A DNA stretch of 64,000 nucleotides, from NCBI GenBank assembly GCA_040191315.1, contig JAWJLM010000001.1, positions 62,001 to 126,000 of the forward strand, read 5' to 3'. The notes beneath the pieces are model-generated. The model did not search any database. It saw only the letters and a list, made by a program, of their open reading frames with translations, and was not told the DNA's origin. Of the stretch, positions 28,573-37,576 are shown piece by piece (within the stretch, counting starts at the first letter, position 1; each line of letters starts with the position of its first letter). Position numbers and translations under genes: made by a program. This stretch comes from Bacillaceae bacterium S4-13-56 (lineage in GTDB: Bacteria > Bacillota > Bacilli > Bacillales > JAWJLM01).

Positions 28573-29091
28573 ATGAAAAAGATGTTTAATGTTGGTAAAA
28601 TAGTCAATACACATGGAATCTATGGTGAGATTAGGGTTATCAAAATAACTGATTTTGAGGAACGGTTTGAGCCTGGGAATCAGCTTTACTTTAAATCCCC
28701 TAATGGTGAAGTAGAAGGTCCCTTTAAAATCACAGCTCATCGAAAGCATAAAAATTTTGATTTGATAAAGTTTGAAGGACTTGAAAATATTGATGTTGTT
28801 GAGCGTTTTAAAGGTGGAATGCTAATGATTTCTGAAGAACAACAGGAGGAATTAGAAGCAGGAGAATATTATTATCATGAAATCATTGGATCGAGTGTGT
28901 TCACCCTTGAAGGAGATGAGATTGGGGAGGTTAAAGAAATTCTATCACCAGGCGCTAATGATGTATGGGTGATTCGTCGTAAAGGAAAAAAAGATCTACT
29001 TATTCCCTATATTGAATCCGTTGTGAAATCAGTAGATCCTTTAAATAAAACGATAGCTATTGAACCCTTGGAAGGAATGTTAGAGGAATGA
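28573..29091 (+). CDS. rimM: Ribosome maturation factor RimM
   Basis: 30S assembly factor that binds S19. The 172 aa have an N-terminal beta-barrel with [19 protein letters not shown] and a C-terminal PRC-barrel (about 95-168) with [20 protein letters not shown] and [20 protein letters not shown] (overlapping stretch). Starts at 28564 (GTG) and 28567 (ATG) are possible. The ATG at 28573, 5 bases after AGGTGA, fits best. The end overlaps trmD by 4 bp. Confidence 0.94.
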   Translation: MKKMFNVGKIVNTHGIYGEIRVIKITDFEERFEPGNQLYFKSPNGEVEGPFKITAHRKHKNFDLIKFEGLENIDVVERFKGGMLMISEEQQEELEAGEYYYHEIIGSSVFTLEGDEIGEVKEILSPGANDVWVIRRKGKKDLLIPYIESVVKSVDPLNKTIAIEPLEGMLEE

Positions 29092-29822
29092 AAATAGATG
29101 TTCTAACTCTTTTTCCAGAGATGTTTCATGGGGTTTTAGAATCTTCAATACTTAAACGTGCTCAAGAAATAGACGCTTTTACATCTAATTTAATTAATTA
29201 TCGTGATTTTTCAACTCAAAAGCATCATAAAGTAGATGATTATCCATATGGTGGTGGAGAAGGAATGGTTCTTACTCCCCAGCCAGTTTTTGATGCAGTA
29301 GAATATGCGAAACAGAATTCCTCACATAACCCCAGAGTAGTTTTACTGTGTCCACAAGGAGAAAGATATACCCAAAAAAAAGCTGAAGAATTTTCACAGG
29401 AAGAACACCTCATCCTTATTTGTGGTCACTATGAGGGATATGATGAGCGGATAAGAAAATACCTTGTAACGGATGAAATTTCTATAGGCGACTATGTATT
29501 AACAGGTGGAGAATTAGGAGCAATGGTAATTATAGATAGTGTGGTCCGTCTCCTCCCAAGAGTGTTAGGGAACGAAGAATCCGCTATTAAGGACTCTTTT
29601 TCTACGGGGCTTTTAGAACATCCTCACTATACGAGACCACAAGATTTTAGGGGGATGAAGGTTCCAGATATACTAATTTCAGGAAATCATCAAAAAATAG
29701 ATGAATGGCGAAAAAAAGAAAGTCTCAAAAGAACTTATGATCGAAGACCTGACCTACTAGAAAATGCACCTCTATCTAATATAGAAAAAACATGGATAAA
29801 AGAATGGAAAGGCTCTTTTTGA
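29088..29822 (+). CDS. trmD: tRNA (guanine-N1-)-methyltransferase TrmD
   Basis: Makes m1G37 in tRNAs and so guards the reading frame. The 244-residue SPOUT enzyme shows [36 protein letters not shown] and [20 protein letters not shown], which build the trefoil-knot SAM site. It overlaps rimM by 4 bp (ATGA). rplS follows after 146 bp that hold its own promoter. Confidence 0.97.
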   Translation: MKIDVLTLFPEMFHGVLESSILKRAQEIDAFTSNLINYRDFSTQKHHKVDDYPYGGGEGMVLTPQPVFDAVEYAKQNSSHNPRVVLLCPQGERYTQKKAEEFSQEEHLILICGHYEGYDERIRKYLVTDEISIGDYVLTGGELGAMVIIDSVVRLLPRVLGNEESAIKDSFSTGLLEHPHYTRPQDFRGMKVPDILISGNHQKIDEWRKKESLKRTYDRRPDLLENAPLSNIEKTWIKEWKGSF

Positions 29823-29846
29823 TGCATTCTTTTCTTCTTTTCAATA

Positions 29847-29875
29847 TTGCATTCTTGTTTTTAATATGATATATT
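29847..29875 (+). promoter_or_regulatory. Sigma-A promoter for rplS
   Basis: TTGCAT (29847-29852), a 17-bp spacer and TATATT (29870-29875). The boxes and spacing are identical to the fapR promoter. Transcription would start near 29882, leaving a leader of about 85 bases. Confidence 0.7.
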
Positions 29876-29881
29876 AGTCCT

Positions 29882-29968
29882 TGTGCTTAAGTACTTACTT
29901 AAGGTTTTATCAACGATGTTCCGCTGTTAGAATCTAGCAAGAGCATTGAGTTGGAAGGAGTGGCATAC
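29882..29968 (+). promoter_or_regulatory. Structured rplS leader, possible L19 autoregulatory element
   Basis: The leader has a small hairpin CTTAAG-TACTTA-CTTAAG (29886-29903) and a region CCGCTGTTAGAATCTAGC before the GGAAGGAG ribosome site. Many Firmicute rplS genes carry an L19 leader RNA. I cannot confirm the consensus by eye, so the assignment rests mainly on position. Confidence 0.4.
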
Positions 29969-30313
29969 ATGCAAAAGTTAATCGAAGAGATTACTAAAGA
30001 TCAACTTCGTACAGACTTACCTGTTTTTCGTCCTGGCGACACTGTAAGAGCCCATGTTAAGGTTGTTGAAGGTAGCCGGGAACGCATTCAGGTGTTTGAA
30101 GGTGTTGTCATTAAACGTCGTGGTGGCGGTATTAGTGAAACATTTACCGTACGTAAGATTTCTTCTGGTGTAGGCGTAGAGCGTACGTTCCCTGTACATT
30201 CTCCACGTTTAGACAAGATTGAAGTTATTCGTCGTGGTAAAGTTCGCCGTGCTAAGCTTTACTATCTACGTAACCTACGTGGAAAAGCTGCGCGTATTAA
30301 AGAAATTCGCTAA
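29969..30313 (+). CDS. rplS: 50S ribosomal protein L19
   Basis: Large-subunit protein at the subunit interface, 114 aa, with [35 protein letters not shown] and [19 protein letters not shown] (C-terminus). The ATG at 29969 follows GGAAGGAG by 8 bases. An upstream in-frame TTG at 29951 falls before that site and is rejected. A terminator follows. Confidence 0.98.
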   Translation: MQKLIEEITKDQLRTDLPVFRPGDTVRAHVKVVEGSRERIQVFEGVVIKRRGGGISETFTVRKISSGVGVERTFPVHSPRLDKIEVIRRGKVRRAKLYYLRNLRGKAARIKEIR

Positions 30314-30324
30314 CATAAAGTAGC

Positions 30325-30357
30325 AAAAGGAGCTTGAAGTTTCAAGCTCCTTTTTTC
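30325..30357 (+). terminator. Terminator after rplS
   Basis: AAAAGGAGCTTGAA pairs with TTCAAGCTCCTTTT around a tiny loop, then T to 30356. A strong intrinsic terminator. Confidence 0.9.
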
Positions 30358-30434
30358 CACTTAAGTTATGATAAAATAAAACGTAGACTAATAAATAGAT
30401 AATATGAGTCCTAATAAAAGTGGGGGGAACTTCC

Positions 30435-30992
30435 ATGTCAAAGAAAAAAAATGAATGGTTTGAATGGATAAAAGCAATCGCGATAGCGGGAATAATTGCT
30501 GTTGTCATTCGTGTATTTTTCTTTGCTCCCATTGTAGTGGACGGGCCATCAATGTTGCCAACCTTACATACTGGAGACCAAATGATTGTTAGCAAATTTA
30601 CATACCAAATCAAAGAGCCTGAGCGTTTTGATATTGTAGTATTTCATGCCACGGCAAGGAAGGATTATATAAAAAGGGTTATTGGGTTGCAAGGTGAGCA
30701 TATTGAGTATAAAGATGAAACACTATATGTAAACGGACAAGCTGTAGAAGAACCTTTTTTGGATGAACGAAAATCCCAATTAGGAGAACATCAAGTCTAT
30801 ACCTATGATTTTAAATTAGAAGAATTGCGTGGAGAGTACGATCGTATACCTGAAGGTTTTATCCTTGTTCTAGGAGATAATCGAACAAATAGTACGGATA
30901 GTCGTTCTCTAGGATTAATTAGTTTGGACCAAGTGGTTGGGAATACAAGCCTAATTTATTGGCCCTTTGATAGAATTGGTTTTGTTGAGTAA
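30435..30992 (+). CDS. lepB: Type I signal peptidase
   Basis: Membrane serine protease that removes Sec and Tat signal peptides. The 185 aa have one N-terminal transmembrane segment (about 10-32), the nucleophile S39 in GPSMLPTL, general base K80 in RKDYIKRVIG, and the box GDNRTNSTDSRSLG. The ATG at 30435 follows GGGGGGAAC. A TGATAAAAT extended -10 (30369-30377) just after the rplS terminator may drive it. B. subtilis has no signal peptidase at this position, but several relatives do. Confidence 0.95.
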   Translation: MSKKKNEWFEWIKAIAIAGIIAVVIRVFFFAPIVVDGPSMLPTLHTGDQMIVSKFTYQIKEPERFDIVVFHATARKDYIKRVIGLQGEHIEYKDETLYVNGQAVEEPFLDERKSQLGEHQVYTYDFKLEELRGEYDRIPEGFILVLGDNRTNSTDSRSLGLISLDQVVGNTSLIYWPFDRIGFVE

Positions 30993-31010
30993 GGAAAGAA
31001 TAAAAGATAT

Positions 31011-31166
31011 ATTTATCCCGCATTTACGGGCAACCAACCATGAAGCAAGCTTCACCAGCAAGGATAAAAAATTTAATGTTTTATTTTCATGGAAGTAATA
31101 CCCTCCACCTCAAATTTTAGAGTAGGTGGGGGATAAACACCCTGTAAATGCCCGATTGGTTGGGCC
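31011..31166. repeat. Composite structured intergenic element
   Basis: Complementary segments: GCATTTAC (31020-31027) with GTAAATGC (31144-31151); TTTATCC (31012-31018) with GGATAAA (31131-31137); CCTCCACCT (31102-31110) with AGGTGGGGG (31124-31132); and AACCAA near 31032 with TTGGTT near 31156. Not all can form at once, as two of them cross. No open frame is inside. It looks like a small non-autonomous mobile element or the structured end of one; the class is not settled. Confidence 0.55.
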
Positions 31167-31187
31167 TTTAAGTTCTACCCTTGGGCG

Positions 31188-31236
31188 CTAACAATCAGTG
31201 GGGGACGGCCACTGATTAAAGTTTCACTTTATGAGC
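31188..31236. repeat. Short dispersed hairpin repeat, copy 2
   Basis: Carries the same core as 20598-20632. Here AATCAGTGG and CCACTGATT pair perfectly around a GGGACGG loop. It ends with GTTTCACTTTATGAGC (31221-31236), which also occurs as GTTTCACTTTATGTGC at 8178-8193 after rpe. It directly follows the structured element at 31011-31166. Confidence 0.65.
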
Positions 31237-31257
31237 AATGGTTAGGATGATGTATGA

Positions 31258-32109
31258 ATGACTATCCAATGGTTTCCTGGCCACATGGCAAAAGCACGTC
31301 GAGAAGTTCAGGAAAAACTAAAGCTAGTTGATTTTGTTATGGAACTGGTTGATGCAAGGGTTCCCTATTCCTCGCAAAATCCTATGCTCCACGAAGTGTT
31401 GCAACAGAAACCAAAGATGATTATTTTGATGAAAAAAGATTTGGCAGATGATCAAATGACCAATCGTTGGTTAAGTTACTTCAAGGAACAGGGAATTGTG
31501 GGAATAAGTGTAAATGTAAATGATGGTAAAGACATTCAAAAAGTAATTCAAACAGCTAAAATGATGTCACAGGAACGAATGGATCGTTTACGTGCAAAGG
31601 GAATAAGACCACGGCCTGCAAGAGGTATGATTTTAGGAATACCGAATGTAGGAAAATCCACGTTAATTAATCGCTTAGCACAAAAAAAGATAGCCAAAAC
31701 AGGAGATAAGCCAGGTGTTACCAAATCGCAGCAGTGGATCAAAGTAAAGAAGGATTTTGAACTACTAGATACACCCGGAATTTTATGGCCTAAATTTGAA
31801 GATGAAGAAGTAGGATATCGATTAGCAGTGACAGGTGCAATTAAGGACCAGTTACTCCCTTTATCTGACTTAGCAATTTATGCTATTCGTTATCTGCAAA
31901 AAGTGTATCCTAATGTGATTTTAGAACGTTACCAAGTTAAAGCTGATCAAGAAGATATGGAATATATTTTTGATCAGATTGGAAAAAGGCGTGGATGTTT
32001 GGATGCGGGTGGAGTTGTTAACTATGACCAAGTAGCCGAGGTCATTATAAGAGATATCCGTTCTGGAAGATTAGGGAGAATTACTTTTGAAACTCCTGAA
32101 GACCTGTAA
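31258..32109 (+). CDS. rbgA: Ribosome biogenesis GTPase RbgA (YlqF)
   Basis: Circularly permuted GTPase essential for late 50S assembly in B. subtilis. The 283 aa begin TIQWFPGHMAKARREV. G4 (LMKKDL) precedes G1 (GIPNVGKSTLINRLA) and G3 (LLDTPGILWPKFED), with the KPGVTKSQQWIKV switch. The C-terminal helical domain ends FETPEDL. AGGATGATG near 31245 is the likely ribosome site. A hairpin follows at 32123. Confidence 0.96.
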   Translation: MTIQWFPGHMAKARREVQEKLKLVDFVMELVDARVPYSSQNPMLHEVLQQKPKMIILMKKDLADDQMTNRWLSYFKEQGIVGISVNVNDGKDIQKVIQTAKMMSQERMDRLRAKGIRPRPARGMILGIPNVGKSTLINRLAQKKIAKTGDKPGVTKSQQWIKVKKDFELLDTPGILWPKFEDEEVGYRLAVTGAIKDQLLPLSDLAIYAIRYLQKVYPNVILERYQVKADQEDMEYIFDQIGKRRGCLDAGGVVNYDQVAEVIIRDIRSGRLGRITFETPEDL

Positions 32110-32120
32110 GATAAGGGTGT

Positions 32121-32153
32121 ATAAAGACTTGCTGTGATGCGAGTCTTTATTTC
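32121..32153 (+). terminator. Terminator after rbgA
   Basis: AAAGACTTGC (32123-32132) pairs with GCGAGTCTTT (32139-32148) with one G-U pair, then a short T-rich run. Confidence 0.55.
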
Positions 32154-32170
32154 AAGATAAGAAAGAAAAT

Positions 32171-32290
32171 TTGTCTAGCTTCAGCGAAAAAACTTCGAAG
32201 TTTTTGCCCCCGAGTAAGTTAAAGCTACATAGAGCTACTTCGCAGAAACAAGTGATTTTCTTGTTTCGAAGGGCGCTTGCGCTTTTCTTA
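32171..32290. repeat. TGTCTA-type intergenic repeat, copy 1
   Basis: Begins TTGTCTAGCTTCAGCG and ends GGGCGCTTGCGCTTTTCTTA. Inside is the hairpin GAAACAAG-tgatttt-CTTGTTTC and the self-complementary AACTTCGAAGTT. Similar copies lie at 40780-40955 and 44975-45062, all on the same strand. From memory, repeats with these ends are common between genes in Bacillus and relatives. Confidence 0.8.
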
Positions 32291-32337
32291 ACAGATTTTC
32301 CGAATGGAAAAACCCACTCCTTTAGTGTGGGATGAGA

Positions 32338-32411
32338 GTGAGGTCAAATACGGAGTACCACTGTTAAACAGACGGTTGTGGTACTTCAAGTATTTAAAGA
32401 TCTCACTTTTT
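32338..32411 (+). terminator. Large multi-segment hairpin with T run before rnhB
   Basis: Three nested stems, GTGAG/CTCAC (32338-32342, 32402-32406), AAATAC/GTATTT (32346-32351, 32390-32395) and GTACCAC/GTGGTAC (32355-32361, 32378-32384), are separated by small internal loops and followed by six T (32407-32412). It is larger than a normal terminator and has no gene before it apart from the repeat. It could end a small RNA or act as an rnhB leader. Confidence 0.6.
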
Positions 32412-32515
32412 TCAATCAAGTGAAGAAAGTTCACTTCAGAGAATTCTTTGATGATATTTCCATTGAAATTTAATCAAATAAATGGAAGAATCTGATAATA
32501 AAAGGGGAAGAAAAA

Positions 32516-33277
32516 ATGAATAAAACCGTATCAGAAATAAAGGATCTCTTACATGGGGGGAAAATCACGAAAAGCGACTGGGATACTATCCTTCAGGATG
32601 ACCGCAAGGGTGTTCAACTTCTTGTTAAGCGCTATGAAAAATTGAAAAGCCAAAAAGAAATGCTCAGAAATAAATTTTATCAAATGAGCGAGTTTGAAAA
32701 TAGATACAGAGCCAAAGGGATTAATAATATCGCAGGTGTTGATGAGGCGGGTCGTGGGCCTCTAGCTGGTCCTGTGGTAGTTGGAGCAGTGATCCTTCCT
32801 CAAAACTTTTACTTGGAAGGACTAGATGATTCAAAAAAGTTAAATGAAGGATTAAGAGAGAGATTTTATAAATACATAATAGAGCATGCTGTTTCTTATA
32901 GCGTAACAGTTATTGAACCTGGGGAAATTGATCAATGGAACATATTAGAAGCAACAAAACGAGGAATGGTGCACAGTATCCATAATTTAAATACACAACC
33001 AGAAGTGGTATTGATTGATGCTGTCCAATTAGAAATTCCTTTTCTTCAGGAATCTCTTATCAAAGGGGATCAACGTAGTATCTCCATTGCGGCAGCAAGT
33101 ATTATTGCTAAGGTTACTAGAGATAGATTGATGAAAGAATGGGGTAATAAATTTCCAAATTATGGATTTGAAAAGCATATGGGTTATGGGACTAGGGACC
33201 ATTTAGAAGCTTTAAGAAAATTTGGACCAACACCGATACACAGAAGAACTTTTTCGCCAGTTAAAGAATATTTGTAA
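32516..33277 (+). CDS. rnhB: Ribonuclease HII
   Basis: Cuts RNA-DNA hybrids at embedded ribonucleotides. The 253 aa have an N-terminal extension of about 70 residues typical of Bacillus RNase HII, then GVDEAGRGPLAGPVVVGAVI with the first catalytic Asp-Glu pair, DDSKKLNE, VLIDAV and AAASIIAKVTRDRLM. The end HRRTFSPVKEYL is the usual C-terminus. AAAAGGGGAAG precedes the ATG. Confidence 0.96.
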   Translation: MNKTVSEIKDLLHGGKITKSDWDTILQDDRKGVQLLVKRYEKLKSQKEMLRNKFYQMSEFENRYRAKGINNIAGVDEAGRGPLAGPVVVGAVILPQNFYLEGLDDSKKLNEGLRERFYKYIIEHAVSYSVTVIEPGEIDQWNILEATKRGMVHSIHNLNTQPEVVLIDAVQLEIPFLQESLIKGDQRSISIAAASIIAKVTRDRLMKEWGNKFPNYGFEKHMGYGTRDHLEALRKFGPTPIHRRTFSPVKEYL

Positions 33278-33296
33278 GAAAGGATGGAGAATGGAT

Positions 33297-35072
33297 ATGA
33301 AATCAAATGTGTTGGGATCTATTTTTCATTCCTTATCTTCAGCTATTTCTAATAAGGATGTCCCTCAAAAAAACTTGAATCAAGGTCAAGTAATCAACGG
33401 AAAAGTCTTAAATATTTATCCAAACAACCATGCAATGGTGCGTTTAGCTGGAATTTCTTATATTGCCCAAATGGAAATTCCATTAGATGTTGATTCCTCC
33501 TATTTATTCCAAGTAGAAACAGTAGGACAACCTATAAAATTGAAAATGATAAGCCCTATTCGTGAACAAGGACATTTTTCGTTTTTGGAAAAATTAGGAT
33601 TGCCCAATCACTCTTTCTTGCGAAATCTTACACTCCAATTAATCAAGGAGAATATACCTTTTGATAGGAATATATTAATTCAAGCATTAAAGTGGACAAA
33701 CGAAATAGAAGATTCCCAAAAAGCTAGCCAGATCATTGTAAAAATGCTCCGAGAACAATGGCCTATAAAACAAGAGATTTTTGAGGCTTTTTACGTACTG
33801 GAAAAAGAGGGAAAGAAGGCTAGCCATTCATTCCTCTCCGTCCTTGAAGAACATATTGATAGTTATCCAATGGAAAAAAAAGAATCAGTTTCCCACTTGA
33901 TGAATCAACTTGGTATGTCTCAAACTTCTCCCCCTTCACAATTAATTTCGGAAAGCCGGAGTCAACACCAAGAGATTTGGACGAGATTAGTCTCCAAGAT
34001 GAGTATTCAATTGCTTAACCTTGATCCACCTATTGATGAGAAAAATATAACGACTCTCGTTAGTAAGCTGCAGTTCATAGTTTCGAAACAACTTGGTTTT
34101 GATCAAAATGAAATAAATTACTATCAGCAAACCCTGAAAAGGCTAGAAAAGATAGATTATTCCTCCACGAAATGGAGAAGTGAAGTCTCTTCTTTATTAA
34201 TACATCCTTCTTTTCAAAAACTTTTAAAGGCATCATCCCCATTTTTATCGCTTGCTGAAAAAGATACTGTTTCTAGTATTATACATCTAGTAGAACAAAA
34301 GAATAATCAACGTTTATCTAGCTTTTTGCTTTCAAAGGAAAATTCCATGAGATTGAAAGATGTTTTTTCTAGTATTCAACTCTTGTTATCTCAACAGCTT
34401 GATGCAGAAGAAACCAGAATAGTCATGCCACTTCTGGCTAATCTTCCACTGAACGAAAATGATGTGACTGCCAAGGATTTTTTTGTACGGATAAAAAATT
34501 ATCTTCAGCTTAGTGGGATAGACTTTGAGCAAGCAGTCCAAAAAAGTGAAACTGGTCAGATTCCTGAAACTATAAAATCTGCTCTTCTTTCTTTATCAGC
34601 ATTTGAAACGAGTGATCATGTAAAAAAGGCTTTGCAAATATTCACGGGTCTTCAACTTTTATTTCAAACTGAAAATCATCATCAAATACAGTGGAATTTT
34701 CTTTTTCCAGGATACGTTTTCCAATTACCCTCAGATGCATTTGTACAAATTTCCGGAAGAAAGAATAAGGAAAAAGAAATTGATGCGGATCACTGTTTTA
34801 TTTTGTTTTATTTGGAGCTTGAGAATATGAGAGAAACGATTATACACATGGAAGTCCAGGATAGGAGAGTTCAAGTTTTAATCTATAATCAAAACGAACA
34901 TATAATGAATATAGTACAGGAAATTAAAGGAAATTTAAAACAAGGATTAGAAGCATTAGGTTATCACTTAACCCAGGTAAAAGTAATGTCTCTTGCAAAA
35001 AATACGCCAAACACTAGTCGTTTAGACGCATACTCCAATTCATATCCGACGGGAGTTGATTTTACAGTATGA
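33297..35072 (+). CDS. ylqG: YlqG-like protein with FliK-type C-terminal domain
   Basis: A 591-residue protein in the B. subtilis ylqG position. Near the N-terminus is a small beta-rich segment (LNQGQVINGKVLNIYPNNHA, about residues 28-75). The middle is helical and poorly conserved to the eye. The last 100 residues (YLELENMRETIIHMEVQDRR, then VQEIKGNLKQGLEALGYHL) look like the FliK hook-length control domain. The stop overlaps ylqH by 4 bp. Its partner resembles the FlhB C-terminal domain, so the pair mirrors FliK-FlhB. Function unknown. A start at 33291 is equally possible. Confidence 0.75.
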   Translation: MKSNVLGSIFHSLSSAISNKDVPQKNLNQGQVINGKVLNIYPNNHAMVRLAGISYIAQMEIPLDVDSSYLFQVETVGQPIKLKMISPIREQGHFSFLEKLGLPNHSFLRNLTLQLIKENIPFDRNILIQALKWTNEIEDSQKASQIIVKMLREQWPIKQEIFEAFYVLEKEGKKASHSFLSVLEEHIDSYPMEKKESVSHLMNQLGMSQTSPPSQLISESRSQHQEIWTRLVSKMSIQLLNLDPPIDEKNITTLVSKLQFIVSKQLGFDQNEINYYQQTLKRLEKIDYSSTKWRSEVSSLLIHPSFQKLLKASSPFLSLAEKDTVSSIIHLVEQKNNQRLSSFLLSKENSMRLKDVFSSIQLLLSQQLDAEETRIVMPLLANLPLNENDVTAKDFFVRIKNYLQLSGIDFEQAVQKSETGQIPETIKSALLSLSAFETSDHVKKALQIFTGLQLLFQTENHHQIQWNFLFPGYVFQLPSDAFVQISGRKNKEKEIDADHCFILFYLELENMRETIIHMEVQDRRVQVLIYNQNEHIMNIVQEIKGNLKQGLEALGYHLTQVKVMSLAKNTPNTSRLDAYSNSYPTGVDFTV

Positions 35073-35350
35073 GTGGGTCAAAGAACAAAAAAGAGGCTGT
35101 TGTATTAAAATATGCAGAACAAACGGACTATGCCCCTAAAGTTGTGGCAAAGGGTAAAGGGTTGGTTGCAGAACAGATTTTGCAGAAAGCATATGAAAAT
35201 CATATTCCAATACAAGAAGACCCCACATTACTAGAATTATTAAGTGAATTATCTATTGATCAATCCATTCCCGAAGAATTATATCAAGCGGTAGCAGAGG
35301 TGTTTGCTTTTATCTATAAGATTGACCAAGAGCTAAAAAACAAGAATTGA
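35069..35350 (+). CDS. ylqH: YlqH, stand-alone FlhB C-terminal-domain-like protein
   Basis: A 93-residue protein that lines up with the end of FlhB. AVVLKYAEQTDYAPKVVAKG matches the FlhB segment IAIRYDEQKSDAPYVVAKG, and IPEELYQAVAEVFAFIYKID matches IPEQFYQAVAEILAYVYRIQ at 62240-62300. The autocleavage motif NPTH of FlhB is missing (KEAV lies in the equivalent place). There is no membrane part. Coupled to ylqG by a 4-bp overlap. Confidence 0.88.
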   Translation: MSGSKNKKEAVVLKYAEQTDYAPKVVAKGKGLVAEQILQKAYENHIPIQEDPTLLELLSELSIDQSIPEELYQAVAEVFAFIYKIDQELKNKN

Positions 35351-35370
35351 TGCAATTATAGACCTATTTG

Positions 35371-35400
35371 TGGACAATTAATAAACATTTTTTATACAAT
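35371..35400 (+). promoter_or_regulatory. Probable promoter for sucCD
   Basis: TGGACA (35371-35376), an 18-bp spacer and TACAAT (35395-35400). One mismatch to consensus in each box. It starts 36 bp before the sucC ATG, so the leader is short. Confidence 0.55.
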
Positions 35401-35435
35401 GGGTATGCAGTGACATTTTGATGGGAGGATGGAAC

Positions 35436-36596
35436 ATGAACATTCACGAGTATCAAGGGAAGGAAATATTGCGCAAATACGGCGTAGCAGTCCCAAATGG
35501 GAAAGTTGCCTATACCGTAGATGAAGCCGTGGAAGCAGCAAAAGGGCTAGGTACAGATGTCACGGTTGTAAAAGCTCAAATCCATGCCGGGGGTAGAGGT
35601 AAAGCCGGAGGAGTAAAAGTTGCTAAAAACCTGGACGAGGTTCGTACATACGCGGATGAAATACTGGGTAAAACTCTAGTGACTCACCAGACAGGTCCAG
35701 GAGGTAAAGAAGTAAAGCGCTTACTGATTGAAGAAGGATGCGATATTAAGAGCGAATATTATGTAGGGGTAGTTCTTGATCGTGCTACATCAAGAGTAGT
35801 TATGATGGCATCTGAAGAAGGCGGTACTGAGATCGAGGAAGTAGCGGCAGAAACTCCCGAGAAAATTTTCAAGGAAGTTATTGATCCAGTTGTTGGATTA
35901 ACAGCATTCCAAGCACGTCGTTTAGCATTTAATATTAATATTCCAAAAGAGTTAGTTGGGAAAGCTGCTAAATTTATGCTTGGTCTTTATCAAGTTTTTG
36001 TTGAAAAAGATTGTTCAATTGCAGAGATCAATCCTTTAGTCACTACAGGTGACGGTCAGGTTATGGCACTGGATGCCAAATTAAACTTTGATGATAATGC
36101 ATTATATCGCCAAAAAGATATTATGAACTATCGTGATCTTGATGAAGAAGATCCAAAAGAAATTGAAGCATCTAAATATGATCTGAGCTATATTTCCTTA
36201 GATGGAAATATTGGCTGTATGGTTAATGGTGCTGGATTAGCCATGGCAACCATGGACATTATTAAACATTATGGCGGAGAGCCCGCTAACTTCCTAGATG
36301 TTGGGGGCGGTGCAACTGCTGAAAAAGTAACAGAAGCGTTTAAGATCATTTTGTCTGATTCCAATGTAAAAGGAATCTTAGTCAATATCTTTGGCGGAAT
36401 TATGAAGTGTGATGTAATCGCTGAGGGTGTTGTTGAAGCTACAAAACAAGTTGGACTTGAAATTCCTTTAGTTGTTCGCTTAGAAGGAACGAATGTGGAC
36501 CTTGGAAAAGCTATACTTGAGGAATCTGGCTTAAATATTACTTCTGCAGAATCTATGGCTGATGGTGCCCAAAAGATAGTAGAACTAGTAAAATAG
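35436..36596 (+). CDS. sucC: Succinyl-CoA synthetase (ADP-forming), beta subunit
   Basis: TCA-cycle enzyme that makes ATP or GTP from succinyl-CoA. The 386 aa begin [20 protein letters not shown] and carry an ATP-grasp domain (about 5-225, with [18 protein letters not shown]) and a CoA-ligase domain (with [15 protein letters not shown] and [16 protein letters not shown]). The ATG at 35436 follows GGGAGGATGG. The in-frame start at 35418 precedes that site. sucD follows after 14 bp. Confidence 0.97.
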   Translation: MNIHEYQGKEILRKYGVAVPNGKVAYTVDEAVEAAKGLGTDVTVVKAQIHAGGRGKAGGVKVAKNLDEVRTYADEILGKTLVTHQTGPGGKEVKRLLIEEGCDIKSEYYVGVVLDRATSRVVMMASEEGGTEIEEVAAETPEKIFKEVIDPVVGLTAFQARRLAFNINIPKELVGKAAKFMLGLYQVFVEKDCSIAEINPLVTTGDGQVMALDAKLNFDDNALYRQKDIMNYRDLDEEDPKEIEASKYDLSYISLDGNIGCMVNGAGLAMATMDIIKHYGGEPANFLDVGGGATAEKVTEAFKIILSDSNVKGILVNIFGGIMKCDVIAEGVVEATKQVGLEIPLVVRLEGTNVDLGKAILEESGLNITSAESMADGAQKIVELVK

Positions 36597-36610
36597 GAGG
36601 GACGGACAGA

Positions 36611-37513
36611 ATGAGCGTTTTTATTAATAAAGATACAAAAGTTATTGTTCAAGGTATTACAGGGTCCACTGCCCTATTTCATACAAAGCAAATGCTTGAA
36701 TATGGCACAAAAATTGTAGGTGGAACTACACCAGGAAAAGGTGGCCAGGAAGTAGAAGGAGTACCTGTTTTTAATACTGTTCAAGAAGCAGTAGAAAAAA
36801 CAGGCGCCAATGCTTCGGTTATCTATGTTCCTGCTCCATTTGCATCTGATGCTATTTTAGAAGCAGTTGATGCAGAATTGGATCTTGTCATCTGTATTAC
36901 TGAGCACATTCCTGTACTAGACATGGTAAAAGTCAAGCGTTACATGGAAGGGAAGAAAACTCGACTTGTGGGTCCAAACTGTCCTGGAGTTATTACACCT
37001 GAAGAGTGTAAGATTGGAATTATGCCTGGATATATTCATAAGAAAGGACATATTGGGGTTGTGTCTCGCTCTGGTACGTTAACTTATGAGGCTGTTCATC
37101 AACTATCGGAAGCTGGATATGGTCAATCTACAGCTGTAGGTATTGGTGGAGATCCTGTGAATGGAACAAACTTCATCGATGTTTTAAAAGCATTTAATGA
37201 AGATCCTGAAACAGAAGCTGTTATTATGATTGGTGAAATTGGTGGTACAGCAGAGGAAGAAGCTGCTGAGTGGGTAAAAGCCAATATGAAGAAACCAGTT
37301 GTAGGCTTTATTGGTGGGGCCACAGCGCCTCCAGGAAAACGTATGGGGCATGCTGGTGCTATTATCTCAGGTGGAAAAGGGACTGCTGATGAAAAGATTC
37401 GTGTAATGAATGAGTGTGGAATTAAAGTAGCAGAAACTCCATCTGTTATGGGAGAAACCCTTATTCAAGTTTTACAAGAGACGGGCCTTGCGGAGAAGTG
37501 TAAAACTCATTAA
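36611..37513 (+). CDS. sucD: Succinyl-CoA synthetase (ADP-forming), alpha subunit
   Basis: Alpha subunit with the CoA-binding Rossmann domain ([37 protein letters not shown]) and the phosphohistidine loop [21 protein letters not shown] (split here over residues 242-262, active His247). 300 aa, normal length. AGGAGGGACGG is its ribosome site. A perfect 12-bp inverted repeat follows the stop. Confidence 0.97.
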   Translation: MSVFINKDTKVIVQGITGSTALFHTKQMLEYGTKIVGGTTPGKGGQEVEGVPVFNTVQEAVEKTGANASVIYVPAPFASDAILEAVDAELDLVICITEHIPVLDMVKVKRYMEGKKTRLVGPNCPGVITPEECKIGIMPGYIHKKGHIGVVSRSGTLTYEAVHQLSEAGYGQSTAVGIGGDPVNGTNFIDVLKAFNEDPETEAVIMIGEIGGTAEEEAAEWVKANMKKPVVGFIGGATAPPGKRMGHAGAIISGGKGTADEKIRVMNECGIKVAETPSVMGETLIQVLQETGLAEKCKTH

Positions 37514-37525
37514 TTTTATTAAATT

Positions 37526-37557
37526 GGATCCCTTGTTTCTAAAATAACAAGGGATCC
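37526..37557 (+). terminator. Perfect hairpin after sucD without a T run
   Basis: GGATCCCTTGTT (37526-37537) pairs perfectly with AACAAGGGATCC (37546-37557) around TCTAAAAT. It is followed by ACAAAAAAGG, not T, so it is more likely an mRNA 3' barrier than an intrinsic terminator. Confidence 0.55.
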
Positions 37558-37576
37558 ACAAAAAAGGATGTGACCT

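Noticed and set aside
36269-36652. 127-codon minus-strand frame across the sucC-sucD junction
   Set aside because: It is antisense to two highly conserved enzymes, with no ribosome site or family resemblance.
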